From CAYRJD01 sp964424585 (GTDB lineage Bacteria; Actinomycetota; Acidimicrobiia; Acidimicrobiales; Poriferisodalaceae), in assembly GCA_964424585.1 (NCBI GenBank), contig CAYRJD010000010.1:1-64000 (forward strand): 64,000 nt of DNA, given 5' to 3'. Below the pieces are notes generated by a model. The model worked only from the letters and a program-made list of their open reading frames with translations. It was not told where the DNA came from and made no database searches. Shown piece after piece: positions 21,536 to 30,017 of this stretch (positions are counted from its first letter, which is position 1; every line of letters starts with the position of its first letter). Both the position numbers and the translations under genes were made by a program.

Positions 21536-23127
21536 GTGCTGCTCGGGCTGGTTGGCTCGGCCTCGTCGTCGGTTGGCTCGGTGTCGGCTAGCTCGGCATC
21601 GCCCGAGTCGGCGTTGGCAGTCTCGACATCGGGTGCTTCGGCGGTGGCATCGGCAGACGATTCGCCATCCGGGGGCTCGCCAGCTGCCTGCTCGCCGGTT
21701 GGGAGATCGCCGTCGGGCTGCTGCTCGTAGTGCGCGAGCGCCTGGCGGTACGCCTCTTCGCCGTGCTCTTCGTAGTACTCACGCCAGGCTCGCTCGGCCT
21801 CAGACTCGCCGTCTGCGGTCGTGGCGCCGCCAACGAAGTTGCCCTCGTCGTCGTACGCGTGCGCGCCGAAGTGCTGGCGGTACTCCTCGGCCACCTCGCC
21901 GCCTTCGGCGGCTTGCTTGATCGACAAGCTGATGCGACGACGGTCCATGTCTAGGTCGATGATCTTCACCCACAGCTCTTCGGCTGGCGTCACCACCTGC
22001 TCGGGCGCGTCCACGTGGTGGGCCGACATCTCCGAGATGTGCACCAACCCTTCGATGCCGTTGCCGACCTCGACGAACGCGCCGAACGGCATCAGCTTGG
22101 TGACTCGCCCGTAGACGAGTTCGTTCAGCCGGTGCTTGCTGGCAAACACCTCCCACGGGTCGGGCTGGGTCGCCTTGAGCGACAACGAGATGCGCTCGCG
22201 GTCGTAGTCGATGTCGAGCACCTTCACCTCGACCTCGTCGCCGATGGTCACGACGCGGCTGGGATGGTCGACATGCTCCCACGACAGCTCGGACACGTGA
22301 ATGAGGCCGTCCATGCCACCCAGGTCGACGAACGCGCCGAAGCTGACGACCGACGACACGCGCCCCGTGCGCTGCTGTCCGACCTCAAGGTCTCGCAAGA
22401 ACACCTCGCGCTCTTCTCGCTGGCTCTCTTCTAACCAACCGCGGCGGCTGAGCACGACGTTGTTGCGGTTCTTGTCGAGTTCGATGATCTTCGCGTCGAG
22501 CACGCGGCCGACGTACGGCTCGAGGTCGCGCACGCGCCGCAGGTCGACCAGCGACGCGGGCAAAAAACCGCGCAGTCCGATGTCCATGATCAGGCCGCCC
22601 TTCACGACCTCGATGACCGGCCCCGTCACCACGCCGTCTTCGGCCTTGACCTGCTCGATGTTGCCCCACGCCCGCTCGTATTGAGCGCGCTTTTTCGACA
22701 TGATGAGGCGGCCTTCGTGGTCTTCTTTCTGGAGCACCAGCGCTTCGATTTGGTCGCCGATGGCCACCAGCTCGGACGGGTCGACGTCTTGACGGATGGA
22801 CAGCTCGCGCGCCGGGATCACGCCCTCTGACTTGAAGCCGACGTCGAGCAACACTTCGTCGCGGTTGACCTTGACGATCGTGCCGGCCACGATGTCGCCG
22901 TCGGCGAACTCGACGATCGTGCCGTCGATGGCTTCGTCGATGTTGCTCTTGCCTAGGTCGTTCTCGACGACCGTCAGGCCGACGTAGTCGCCCGCCTCGG
23001 TGAACGTGCCGAACTCGGTCGGAAGGCGCAGGTCTTCAAAGAAGTCGGTGCTGCGAGTTGGGGGGCTGTCTGCTATCGGGCTGTCAGTAATCGGGTTGGC
23101 CGTGTCGGCGTCGACGATGGAGGTCAT
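21532..23127 (-). CDS. rpsA: 30S ribosomal protein S1
   Basis: RNA-binding ribosomal protein that helps initiation, 531 residues. Four S1 OB-fold repeats are visible, at about 55-125 (DGDIVAGTIVKVNRDEVLLDVG), 140-205, 220-295 (GQQRTGRVSSVVSFGAFVDLGG) and 310-380 (VYGRVTKLMPFGAFVEV); the quoted segments mark their first strands. The C-terminal 110 residues are acidic and low complexity. Four repeats and an acidic tail are usual for actinobacterial S1. ATG at 23127 has GGTGA about 6 bases upstream; a TTG two codons earlier is less likely. The 97-base gap from polA holds no clear promoter. Confidence 0.95.
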   Translation of the reverse strand: MTSIVDADTANPITDSPIADSPPTRSTDFFEDLRLPTEFGTFTEAGDYVGLTVVENDLGKSNIDEAIDGTIVEFADGDIVAGTIVKVNRDEVLLDVGFKSEGVIPARELSIRQDVDPSELVAIGDQIEALVLQKEDHEGRLIMSKKRAQYERAWGNIEQVKAEDGVVTGPVIEVVKGGLIMDIGLRGFLPASLVDLRRVRDLEPYVGRVLDAKIIELDKNRNNVVLSRRGWLEESQREEREVFLRDLEVGQQRTGRVSSVVSFGAFVDLGGMDGLIHVSELSWEHVDHPSRVVTIGDEVEVKVLDIDYDRERISLSLKATQPDPWEVFASKHRLNELVYGRVTKLMPFGAFVEVGNGIEGLVHISEMSAHHVDAPEQVVTPAEELWVKIIDLDMDRRRISLSIKQAAEGGEVAEEYRQHFGAHAYDDEGNFVGGATTADGESEAERAWREYYEEHGEEAYRQALAHYEQQPDGDLPTGEQAAGEPPDGESSADATAEAPDVETANADSGDAELADTEPTDDEAEPTSPSST

Positions 23128-23224
23128 GGGCAATCACCACAAAGTGCTCGGTAGGGAACAAGGGCAGCGTGCGACGCTGAGCAGACGGCTCGCTGCGAGC
23201 GGGCAGGGTAACGAGGCTGCGCTG

Positions 23225-25984
23225 TCAGCGCTTCGCGTCGGCCCAGGTGTCGCCCGTGGCGACGCTGACCTCGAGCGGCACCGCCAGCTGCGCCCTCGCG
23301 CCCGCTTCGATCATGGTGCGCACGCTGAGCGCCGTCACGTCGTCTAACTCGGCGGGCGGCACCTCCAAGATGACTTCGTCGTGCACTTGCAGCACCAGCT
23401 GGCTGTCGGCAGAGCTGACCTGCAGCTGCTCGTCGATCTCGACCAGCGCCATCTTGAAGATGTCTGCCGCCAAACCCTGCACGGGAGCGTTCATCGCTTG
23501 ACGCTCGGCAGCTTGACGGGCTTGACGGTTCTTGGCGCTGATGGCGCCGATGTAGCGGCGACGGCCGAGCGGCGTGAGCGTGTAGCCCGTCTCGCGGCAG
23601 CTCGCCACGACTGAGTCCATGTACGTCTTGACGTCTGGGAACTTCGCGAAGTAGCTCTCGAGATACCCGGCAGCCTCGTCGGTCGGCACGCCCAGGCGTT
23701 GGCCCAAGCCGTACGCCTCCATTCCGTAGGCCAGCCCGTAGCTGACCATCTTCGCTGTAGAGCGCTGCTCGGGCGTCACCTGGTCGCTGGGGGTGTCGAA
23801 AACCTGCGCGGCAGTGCTGGTGTGGATGTCTTCGCCGCTGCGAAACGCGGCCACGAGGTTCGCGTCGCCCGAGAGGTGGGCGATGATGCGCAGCTCGATC
23901 TGGTCGTAGTCGGCGACCAGCAGCTTCGCGCCCGCCGCCGGCACAAACGCCCGACGGATGGCTCGTCCGGCGTCGCTGCGGATAGGAACGTTGTGCAGGT
24001 TGGGCGACTCCGAACTCAACCGACCCGTGCGAGCGACGATCTGGCTGAACGACGCGTGGATGCGGCCGTCGGAGTTGTCGATGGCAGGCAGCAACGTCAG
24101 CTCGACGGTCGAGCGCAGCTTGTCGATCTCGCGGTACTCCAGCACGAGGCCGACGATCGGGTGCTCGTGGCGGATCGACTCGAGCACGTTCGCGTTGGTC
24201 GAGTAGCCGCGGGCGGTCTTCGCGCCGGGAGTGAGCTGGAGGTCGTCGAAGAGCACCTCGGCGAGCACCTTGGGCGACTTGAGGTTGAACTGCCTGCTGG
24301 CGAGCTTCATCACCTCGGCTTCGACCTTGGCGGCGCGCGCCGCGAGCTGGTCGACTTGCCGCTGCAGCTCGTCGCGGTCGACGCCCAGCCCTGCGCCTTC
24401 CATGCGGTGGAGCACGCCGACGAGCGGGCGTTCGACGTTCTCGTACAGCTCGGTGAGCGCCATCGTTGCCAGCTCGCGCTCGAGCGCTGGGGCCACTGCG
24501 GCGACCGCCAGGGCCTGGGTCGCGAGGTCGGCGGCGACGCGGTCGGTGCCGCCGAAGGAGGTTTCTAGCGTCTCTTGGTCGGTCGTCTCTGTGGGCTGCT
24601 GGCGGATGTCGCAGCAGCGTTCAGCCAGCGCGAACAGGTCTTCCACCGCGTCGGACGTAGCGGTGAGGAACCCTGCGATGGCCGTGTCGACGGCGAGGTT
24701 GGCGGAAGTGATGCCGACGGCCGGCGCCAGGTCGCCGAGGGCTGCGAGCAGCCCCTTCGTGTCGTGAGCGTGAAAGCTGTTGTCGCGCAGCAGCCGCCCG
24801 AGCGCGTCGGCGACACCAGGTTCGCGCAGCAGCTCTGGGGTGACGCAGCAGACGACGGGAGGGTCGGCGTCGGGCGCGAGCTGGCTCTCTTGGGCCGCCG
24901 TGATGGCCAGCAAGCTGATCTCGTGGCCATCGGCGCTCAGGTCGTAGGCAAGCGAGATCGGGCACTGCGTCTGGCGCGCAACGTCGGCCAGCGACCCCAG
25001 CGCGTCGCTCGCGGCGCTGCCCGAGTGGGGCACCTCGACGGTCGCGTCCGGCAGCGACTTCTCTAGCTGCGACAGCTGGTTCAGCGCGATGGTGGCCCCC
25101 TTCGCCAGCGGCATGTCGGCCACCGCTTCGGCCAGCGACGCGATCACGTTGCGGAAGCGCAGCCGCGCTGCTATCTCAACCACCGCCTCGACGTCGATGC
25201 GTTCCCACACAGGCGCGTCGCGCTCCAGGCTCACCGGCGCGTCAACCTGCAGCCGCATCAGATCGACGTTGTCGATGGCGCGAGCACGGCCCTCGGCGAG
25301 GTTCTTGCGCAGCGCGGGCGTCTGGCTGTCTACGTCGTCGAAGATCGCCTCGAGGCTCCCGTACTTTTCCATCAGCTCGGCTGCACGCTTCGCGCCCACG
25401 CCCTTGATGCCTTCCAGGTTGTCGGAAGGGTCGCCGCGCAGCGCCGCGTATTGCAGGTAGAGCTGAGGCGGCACGCCGACGTGCTGCGCGACGCCCGCCT
25501 CATCGAGCATCAGTAGCTCGTCGCTGCGATGCTTGATCAGCTGCAGACGCACGTGCGGGTCGCGCACCAGACCCAGCGCGTCGCGGTCGCCGGTGACGAT
25601 GACCGTGCCGACCGATGCCTCCGCGGCCTGATGAGCGAGCGTGGCGAGCAGGTCGTCGGCTTCGTAGCCCGGCGCTTCCAGGAACGGAATGCGCAGCGCG
25701 CCGAGCAGGTCGAACACCTGCTGGCGCTGGGTGATCACCTCGGGCGGCGTGGCGTCGCGGTGCGCCTTGTAGAGCGGGTTGCGTTCGTGGCGGTAGGTGG
25801 GCTCTGGCCGGTCGAAGCACACCGCCACGCGCCGCGGCTGGTGCTGTTTCAGCAGCGACGCGAGCCTCCGGCTGAACAGGTAGGTCGCGCCGACGGGTTC
25901 GTCGTTTGCCATCAGGTCGTCCGGGGCTGCGTGGTACGCCTGAAACAGCACAAAGTTGCCGTCGACGGCGAGCAGCTCAACCAT
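23225..25984 (-). CDS. polA: DNA polymerase I
   Basis: Repair and Okazaki-fragment polymerase of 919 residues. The N-terminal 5' nuclease (DGNFVLFQAYHA, GYEADDLLATLA, GDPSDNLEGIKGVG) is followed by a 3'-5' exonuclease-like domain in which the DxE of exo I is missing (AYDLSADG), so proofreading is probably lost, as in mycobacterial Pol I. The polymerase has motif A DYDQIELR, motif B RSTAKMVSYGLAYG and motif C QVHDEV. In motif B the position that is Phe762 in E. coli is Tyr, as in T7 and mycobacterial enzymes. ATG at 25984 lies 9 bases after the pdtaR stop. Confidence 0.97.
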   Translation of the reverse strand: MVELLAVDGNFVLFQAYHAAPDDLMANDEPVGATYLFSRRLASLLKQHQPRRVAVCFDRPEPTYRHERNPLYKAHRDATPPEVITQRQQVFDLLGALRIPFLEAPGYEADDLLATLAHQAAEASVGTVIVTGDRDALGLVRDPHVRLQLIKHRSDELLMLDEAGVAQHVGVPPQLYLQYAALRGDPSDNLEGIKGVGAKRAAELMEKYGSLEAIFDDVDSQTPALRKNLAEGRARAIDNVDLMRLQVDAPVSLERDAPVWERIDVEAVVEIAARLRFRNVIASLAEAVADMPLAKGATIALNQLSQLEKSLPDATVEVPHSGSAASDALGSLADVARQTQCPISLAYDLSADGHEISLLAITAAQESQLAPDADPPVVCCVTPELLREPGVADALGRLLRDNSFHAHDTKGLLAALGDLAPAVGITSANLAVDTAIAGFLTATSDAVEDLFALAERCCDIRQQPTETTDQETLETSFGGTDRVAADLATQALAVAAVAPALERELATMALTELYENVERPLVGVLHRMEGAGLGVDRDELQRQVDQLAARAAKVEAEVMKLASRQFNLKSPKVLAEVLFDDLQLTPGAKTARGYSTNANVLESIRHEHPIVGLVLEYREIDKLRSTVELTLLPAIDNSDGRIHASFSQIVARTGRLSSESPNLHNVPIRSDAGRAIRRAFVPAAGAKLLVADYDQIELRIIAHLSGDANLVAAFRSGEDIHTSTAAQVFDTPSDQVTPEQRSTAKMVSYGLAYGMEAYGLGQRLGVPTDEAAGYLESYFAKFPDVKTYMDSVVASCRETGYTLTPLGRRRYIGAISAKNRQARQAAERQAMNAPVQGLAADIFKMALVEIDEQLQVSSADSQLVLQVHDEVILEVPPAELDDVTALSVRTMIEAGARAQLAVPLEVSVATGDTWADAKR

Positions 25985-25993
25985 CGGGTGCCG

Positions 25994-26569
25994 TTACGGC
26001 GTCAGCTCTCCGGCGATGACCGCGCTGGCGGTGTCGGCCATGGTCGCTCGATTGTCCATCGCGGTCTTGCGGACGAACTCGAACGCTTCCCGTTCGTTCA
26101 TGTTGTGCTCGTCCATCAGCAAACCCTTCGCTCGGTCGAGGAGCTTTCTGGTTTCTAGCTGGTCTTCGAGCGTCGCGACCGTTTCATCGAGCACGCGCAG
26201 CTCCTCAAAACGAGCGAGCGCCACCTCGAGCGCGGAAACCAGCACGTCACGCTGGAACGGCTTGACCAGGTAGGTGAGCACTCCGGCGTCGCGCGCCTGC
26301 TCGATCAGGTGCCGCTGGCTGTATGCGGTGAGGATGATGACGGCTGAGTGCTTGTGCTCCATCACCTCTCGGGCGGCGTCGATGCCGTCACGTCCGGGCA
26401 TCTGGATGTCGAAGATGCAGAAGTTGGGCTTGAGATCGAGCGCCAGGCGCACGGCTTCGTCGCCGTCGCCGGTTTCGCCGACCACGTCGTAGCCCTCATC
26501 GGTCAGCATCTCGCGCAGGTCGAGACGAATGATCGATTCATCTTCGGCGATCACCACGCTGTGCGACAT
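25994..26569 (-). CDS. pdtaR: PdtaR-type response regulator with ANTAR domain
   Basis: Receiver plus RNA-binding ANTAR output, 191 residues. Receiver: acidic pocket in VIAEDES, phosphoacceptor Asp in FDIQMPG, Thr/Ser in LTAYS and Lys in LVKPF. The C-terminal ANTAR domain (about 125-185) shows LLDRAKGLLMDEHNMNEREAF. In mycobacteria PdtaR is phosphorylated by PdtaS and acts on mRNA by antitermination; the kinase is not in this window. ATG at 26569 is preferred over ATG at 26575 because GAGG lies 6 bases before it. It is followed by polA and preceded by tRNA-Leu and a strong hairpin. Confidence 0.92.
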   Translation of the reverse strand: MSHSVVIAEDESIIRLDLREMLTDEGYDVVGETGDGDEAVRLALDLKPNFCIFDIQMPGRDGIDAAREVMEHKHSAVIILTAYSQRHLIEQARDAGVLTYLVKPFQRDVLVSALEVALARFEELRVLDETVATLEDQLETRKLLDRAKGLLMDEHNMNEREAFEFVRKTAMDNRATMADTASAVIAGELTP

Positions 26570-26605
26570 CGGCATCCTCGCAAACTTGGGGGTTGAGGGG
26601 GTTTG

Positions 26606-26626
26606 GGGGCGCTCGGTCGGCGCCCC
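26606..26626 (-). terminator. GC-rich hairpin between tRNA-Leu and pdtaR
   Basis: Arms GGGGCGC and GCGCCCC pair over 7 positions around a 7-base loop. It lies directly downstream of the tRNA and 37 bases before the pdtaR start. There is no T run after it, so it could be a weak terminator, a processing signal for the tRNA transcript, or a leader hairpin of pdtaR. Confidence 0.45.
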
Positions 26627-26628
26627 GC

Positions 26629-26714
<86 letters not shown>

Positions 26715-26744
26715 AGGGTTAGCGAACGCTACCTGGCTATGCCC

Positions 26745-26750
26745 TAGCGT
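26745..26750 (+). promoter_or_regulatory. -10 box of fabD (leaderless)
   Basis: TAGCGT ends 9 bases before the fabD GTG. It would drive the whole fatty-acid synthesis cluster. Confidence 0.5.
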
Positions 26751-26759
26751 TGTCGCTCC

Positions 26760-27941
26760 GTGCTGACGTTCGTTTTCCCCGGCCAGGGCTCACAGGCGCC
26801 GCAGATGGGTTCGGCGTGGACGGCTCACCCGTCGTGGGAGCTGGTCGAAGAGGCTTCCGACGCGTGCGGCCGTGACGTCGCGCATCTGCTGACCGGCGCC
26901 GACGCGGACGAGCTGCGCCACACCCGCAACTCGCAGCTGTCGACGTTCGTGCTTTCGATGGTGGCGTTGGACGCAGCCGAGCGCACCGGCGTGGCGCCGG
27001 CGTTCGCCGCCGGGCACTCGCTGGGTGAGTACTCGGCGCTGTGCGCGGTCGGGGTGCTGTCGTTTCCCGACGCAGTGCGGCTGGTCGCCGAGCGCGGCGA
27101 GGCGATGGGCGAGGCCACCCAGGCGCGCACCGGAACGATGGCGGCCGTGCTCGGCCTCGACGACGACCAGGTGCTGGCGGCGTGCGAGCAGACCGACGGC
27201 GACGTGTGGGTCGCCAACTACAACGCTCCGGGTCAAGTGGTGATCGCGGGGAGCCCCGCCGCGGTCGACGCGGCAGGTGCCGCCGCCAAAGAGCTGGGCG
27301 CCAAGCGGGCGATGAGCTTGAACGTCGCAGGGGCTTTTCACACGCCGTACATGGGTTCGGCTGGCGCGCGCTTGGCGAGCGCGCTCGCGGACGTCGACAT
27401 CAGGGCACCCGCGGTGAGCGTGGCCGCGAACGTCGACGCGCAGCTGCACGACGACGCCGAGCCGTGGGCGGAACTGCTGACGCAGCAGCTCACCAGCCCG
27501 GTGCGGTGGCGGGCTTGCCTGCACGCGCTCAGCGACGCAGGCGCGACCGCGTTCGTCGAGCTGGGCCCGGGATCGGTGCTGACCGGCACGGTCAAGCGCA
27601 CGCTCGCCGATGCGGTGCAGCTGGCGGTCAGCACGCCAGCCGACATCGACAAGCTGCTGGGCGCCATCTCACAGATGGCGTCGGTGGGCCCGGCCGCGGT
27701 CGGAGGCGAGGGCCTGTACGTGACCGAGCGGGTCATCGTCAGTCCGTGCGCCGGACTGTTTGAGGCCAACCGCGAACTTTCCGCAGGCGACGAGGTAGCG
27801 GTAGGCGCGGTGGTCGGCTGGGTGGCAGATGAAGAGGTGCGGTCGCCGTTCTCGGGTACTGTGATGGGCGTGATGGCAGTCGACGGCGAGCGCGTGACGG
27901 CGCGCCAGTCGGTGGCATGGCTGCGGTCGCGAGACCGCTGA
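26760..27941 (+). CDS. fabD: Malonyl-CoA:ACP transacylase with C-terminal BCCP-like domain
   Basis: Loads malonyl groups onto acyl carrier protein. Residues 1-290 are a typical FabD: FPGQGSQ, the active-site Ser in GHSLGEYSA (about 88), the His in GAFHTPYM (about 193) and ELGPGSVLTG. The protein is about 90 residues longer than usual. Residues about 320-390 read as a biotinyl/lipoyl barrel: SPCAGLFE with GDEVAVGAVVGWV, then VRSPFSGTVMGVMAVDGERV. The EAMKM hairpin that carries the biotinyl Lys is replaced by a short Ala-Asp-Glu-Glu turn, so it cannot be biotinylated. A docking or channelling role with acetyl-CoA carboxylase is conceivable but unproven. The GTG start follows a TAGCGT box by 9 bases. 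Confidence 0.9.
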   Translation: MLTFVFPGQGSQAPQMGSAWTAHPSWELVEEASDACGRDVAHLLTGADADELRHTRNSQLSTFVLSMVALDAAERTGVAPAFAAGHSLGEYSALCAVGVLSFPDAVRLVAERGEAMGEATQARTGTMAAVLGLDDDQVLAACEQTDGDVWVANYNAPGQVVIAGSPAAVDAAGAAAKELGAKRAMSLNVAGAFHTPYMGSAGARLASALADVDIRAPAVSVAANVDAQLHDDAEPWAELLTQQLTSPVRWRACLHALSDAGATAFVELGPGSVLTGTVKRTLADAVQLAVSTPADIDKLLGAISQMASVGPAAVGGEGLYVTERVIVSPCAGLFEANRELSAGDEVAVGAVVGWVADEEVRSPFSGTVMGVMAVDGERVTARQSVAWLRSRDR

Positions 27942-27988
27942 CCCAACAGACAGCTACGTTCGCAGAGCCTTTGAGATCGGAGATCCCC

Positions 27989-28930
27989 GTGACGTCCCCC
28001 CATTGTTCCCAGGGTCGGATCATCGGCGTGGGCACCGCCCTGCCAGACAAGGTTGTCACCAACGACGACCTGGCGGCGCGCATCGACACGTCCGATGAGT
28101 GGATCGTCGAACGCACCGGCATCCGTGAGCGTCGCATCGGCGGGACGACGAGCGGGCTGGCAACCCAAGCCGCTCGCGCGGCGATGGCCGACGCCGACGT
28201 CGATGCGTCGACCATCGACCTGCTGGTGCTCGCCACCACCACGCCCGACCGGCGCGTGCCGGCGACCGCGTCGGCCGTTCAGCGAGACCTCGGGCTGACC
28301 TGCGGGGCGATGGACATAAACGCGGCCTGCTCGGGCTTCGTCTACGGCCTGGTCAGCGCGCAGGGGCTGATGTCGCTCGGCTACGAACGCATCTTGGTGG
28401 TCGGCGCCGAGACGCTGTCTTCCATCACCGACTGGGACGACCGCTCGACCTGCATCTTGTTCGCCGATGGCGCCGGAGCTGTCGTGCTCGAACGTTCCGC
28501 CGACGGAGGCGACTTGTTGGGCTGGCACCTCTCTAGCGACGGCACGATGGAAGAGCACCTCTACTGCGACTACGGCGGATGCATCTACATGGCCGGTCAA
28601 ACCGTGTTCAAAAAGGCCGTGCTGGTGATGGAAGAAGCGGCGCGCCAGGCGATGAAGCAAGCGGGGCTGACCCCAAACGACATCGACGTGGTCGTGCCGC
28701 ACCAGGCGAACGTGCGCATCGTCGACACCGCGTGCAGGCGGCTCGGCATTCCCACCGAGAAGGCGGCGATGGTCATTCACCGCACGGGCAACACGTCGTC
28801 GGCGTCGATACCGCTCGCGCTCGAAGACGCCGTGCGCACGGGCACGGTGCGAGCCGGCCACCACGTGCTGCTGGTCGGGTTCGGCGCCGGCATGACGTCG
28901 GCGTCTGCGCTGGTGCGTTGGTCTGGTTAG
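27989..28930 (+). CDS. fabH: 3-oxoacyl-ACP synthase III
   Basis: Starts fatty-acid chains by condensing an acyl-CoA with malonyl-ACP. From the GTG at 27989 (GGAG 6 bases upstream) it has 313 residues. The catalytic triad is visible: Cys in NAACSGF (about 114), His in VPHQANVR and Asn in GNTSSAS. The FGAGMTSA block near the end is also typical. A longer reading from 27917 would overlap fabD and adds nothing family-like. Second gene of the FAS II cluster, 47 bases after fabD. Confidence 0.95.
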   Translation: MTSPHCSQGRIIGVGTALPDKVVTNDDLAARIDTSDEWIVERTGIRERRIGGTTSGLATQAARAAMADADVDASTIDLLVLATTTPDRRVPATASAVQRDLGLTCGAMDINAACSGFVYGLVSAQGLMSLGYERILVVGAETLSSITDWDDRSTCILFADGAGAVVLERSADGGDLLGWHLSSDGTMEEHLYCDYGGCIYMAGQTVFKKAVLVMEEAARQAMKQAGLTPNDIDVVVPHQANVRIVDTACRRLGIPTEKAAMVIHRTGNTSSASIPLALEDAVRTGTVRAGHHVLLVGFGAGMTSASALVRWSG

Positions 28931-28940
28931 GGGGGTCGGC

Positions 28941-29684
28941 GTGACCGACACCTCAACTGACCGCCCTGTTGGCCGAGTAGCGGTCGTCACCGGCGGCAAT
29001 CGAGGCATCGGCGCGGCGACCGCATCGAGGCTCGCCGACGCGGGCATGCGGGTCGCGGTGACGTCGAGCGGCGCTTCGTCTGCTGCGCCAGATGACGACC
29101 GGCTGCTGTGGGTGCCGTGCGATCAGTCCGACGGCGAGGCGGTCGACGCGGCGTTTCTGACGATCACCGAGCAGCTGGGCGCGCCCGAGGTGGTGGTCGC
29201 CAACGCAGGCATCACCCGCGACCAGCTGCTGCTGCGGATGAGCGACGACGACTTCGCCGCGGTCGTCGACACCAACCTGACCGGTGCCTACCGAGTGGCA
29301 AAGCGCGCCGCTCGGGCGATGCTGCGGGCGCGCTGGGGCAGGCTGATCTTCGTGTCGTCGGTGGTCGCCGCGATGGGTCAAGCGGGCCAGGTCAACTACG
29401 CGGCCAGCAAAGCGGGGTTGGTCGGCATGGCACGGTCGTTGGCTCGCGAGCTGGCCTCACGCTCGATCACGGTGAACGTCGTGGCGCCCGGGCCGGTCGA
29501 CACCGACATGTTCGGCCAGCTCACCGACGAACAGCGCAGCGCGATCGCAGATGCGGTGCCGCTGGGTCGAGTGGCGACGCCCGCTGAGGTCGCCGACGCG
29601 ATTGCGTTTCTCGCGTCCGACCAAGCCGCCTACGTCACCGGCGTCGTGCTGGCAGTGGACGGCGGGCTGTCGATGGGCAATTAG
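28941..29684 (+). CDS. fabG: 3-oxoacyl-ACP reductase
   Basis: NADPH-dependent SDR that reduces beta-ketoacyl-ACP, 247 residues. It has TGGNRGIG, NAGITRDQLLLRM (a FabG hallmark), the catalytic Ser in FVSSVV, YAASKAG, and the C-terminal VDGGLSM. The GTG at 28941 has a run of G (GGGGGG) about 5 bases upstream as a ribosome-binding site and lies 10 bases after fabH. Its position between fabH and acpP fixes its role in FAS II. Confidence 0.94.
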   Translation: MTDTSTDRPVGRVAVVTGGNRGIGAATASRLADAGMRVAVTSSGASSAAPDDDRLLWVPCDQSDGEAVDAAFLTITEQLGAPEVVVANAGITRDQLLLRMSDDDFAAVVDTNLTGAYRVAKRAARAMLRARWGRLIFVSSVVAAMGQAGQVNYAASKAGLVGMARSLARELASRSITVNVVAPGPVDTDMFGQLTDEQRSAIADAVPLGRVATPAEVADAIAFLASDQAAYVTGVVLAVDGGLSMGN

Positions 29685-29707
29685 CCGTTGGCGCCGACGC
29701 GTAGAAA

Positions 29708-29713
29708 TACAAT
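29708..29713 (+). promoter_or_regulatory. Candidate internal promoter of acpP
   Basis: TACAAT is a near-consensus -10 box in the fabG-acpP gap and is directly followed by a hairpin. A good -35 box at the right distance is not evident. Confidence 0.4.
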
Positions 29714-29734
29714 GGCCAGCCAACGTGGCTGGCC
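29714..29734 (+). other. Hairpin in the acpP leader
   Basis: GGCCAGCC and GGCTGGCC pair perfectly over 8 positions around AACGT. No T run follows, so it is more likely a 5' stabiliser or a partial terminator that uncouples acpP from fabG than a full terminator. Confidence 0.55.
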
Positions 29735-29778
29735 GGTCTGGCTCGCTAACTATCTGCCAACCGGGGAGGTAACCCAAG

Positions 29779-30015
29779 ATGTCTTCGGACACGTTCGACA
29801 AGTTCAAGGAGTGCGCGGTGGAGGTGCTGTCGGTTGACGCCGACGCCGTCACTCTCGAGGCCAACTTCGCAAACGATCTAGACGCCGACAGCCTCGATTT
29901 GGTCGAGTTGGTGATGGAACTGGAAGAGGTGTTCAATATCGCGGTGAACGAAGAAGAGCTTGAAGGTGTCGCCACGGTCGGCGATGCCGTCAAGCTGGTC
30001 GAGTCAAAGCTCTAG
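29779..30015 (+). CDS. acpP: Acyl carrier protein
   Basis: 78-residue carrier for growing acyl chains. The phosphopantetheine Ser is in DADSLDLVEL (Ser37), and the acidic helix II (LVMELEEVF) that docks to FAS enzymes follows. A strong ribosome-binding site GGGGAGGT lies 8 bases before the ATG. It probably has additional expression from its own leader, as expected for an abundant protein. Confidence 0.97.
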   Translation: MSSDTFDKFKECAVEVLSVDADAVTLEANFANDLDADSLDLVELVMELEEVFNIAVNEEELEGVATVGDAVKLVESKL

Positions 30016-30017
30016 GC

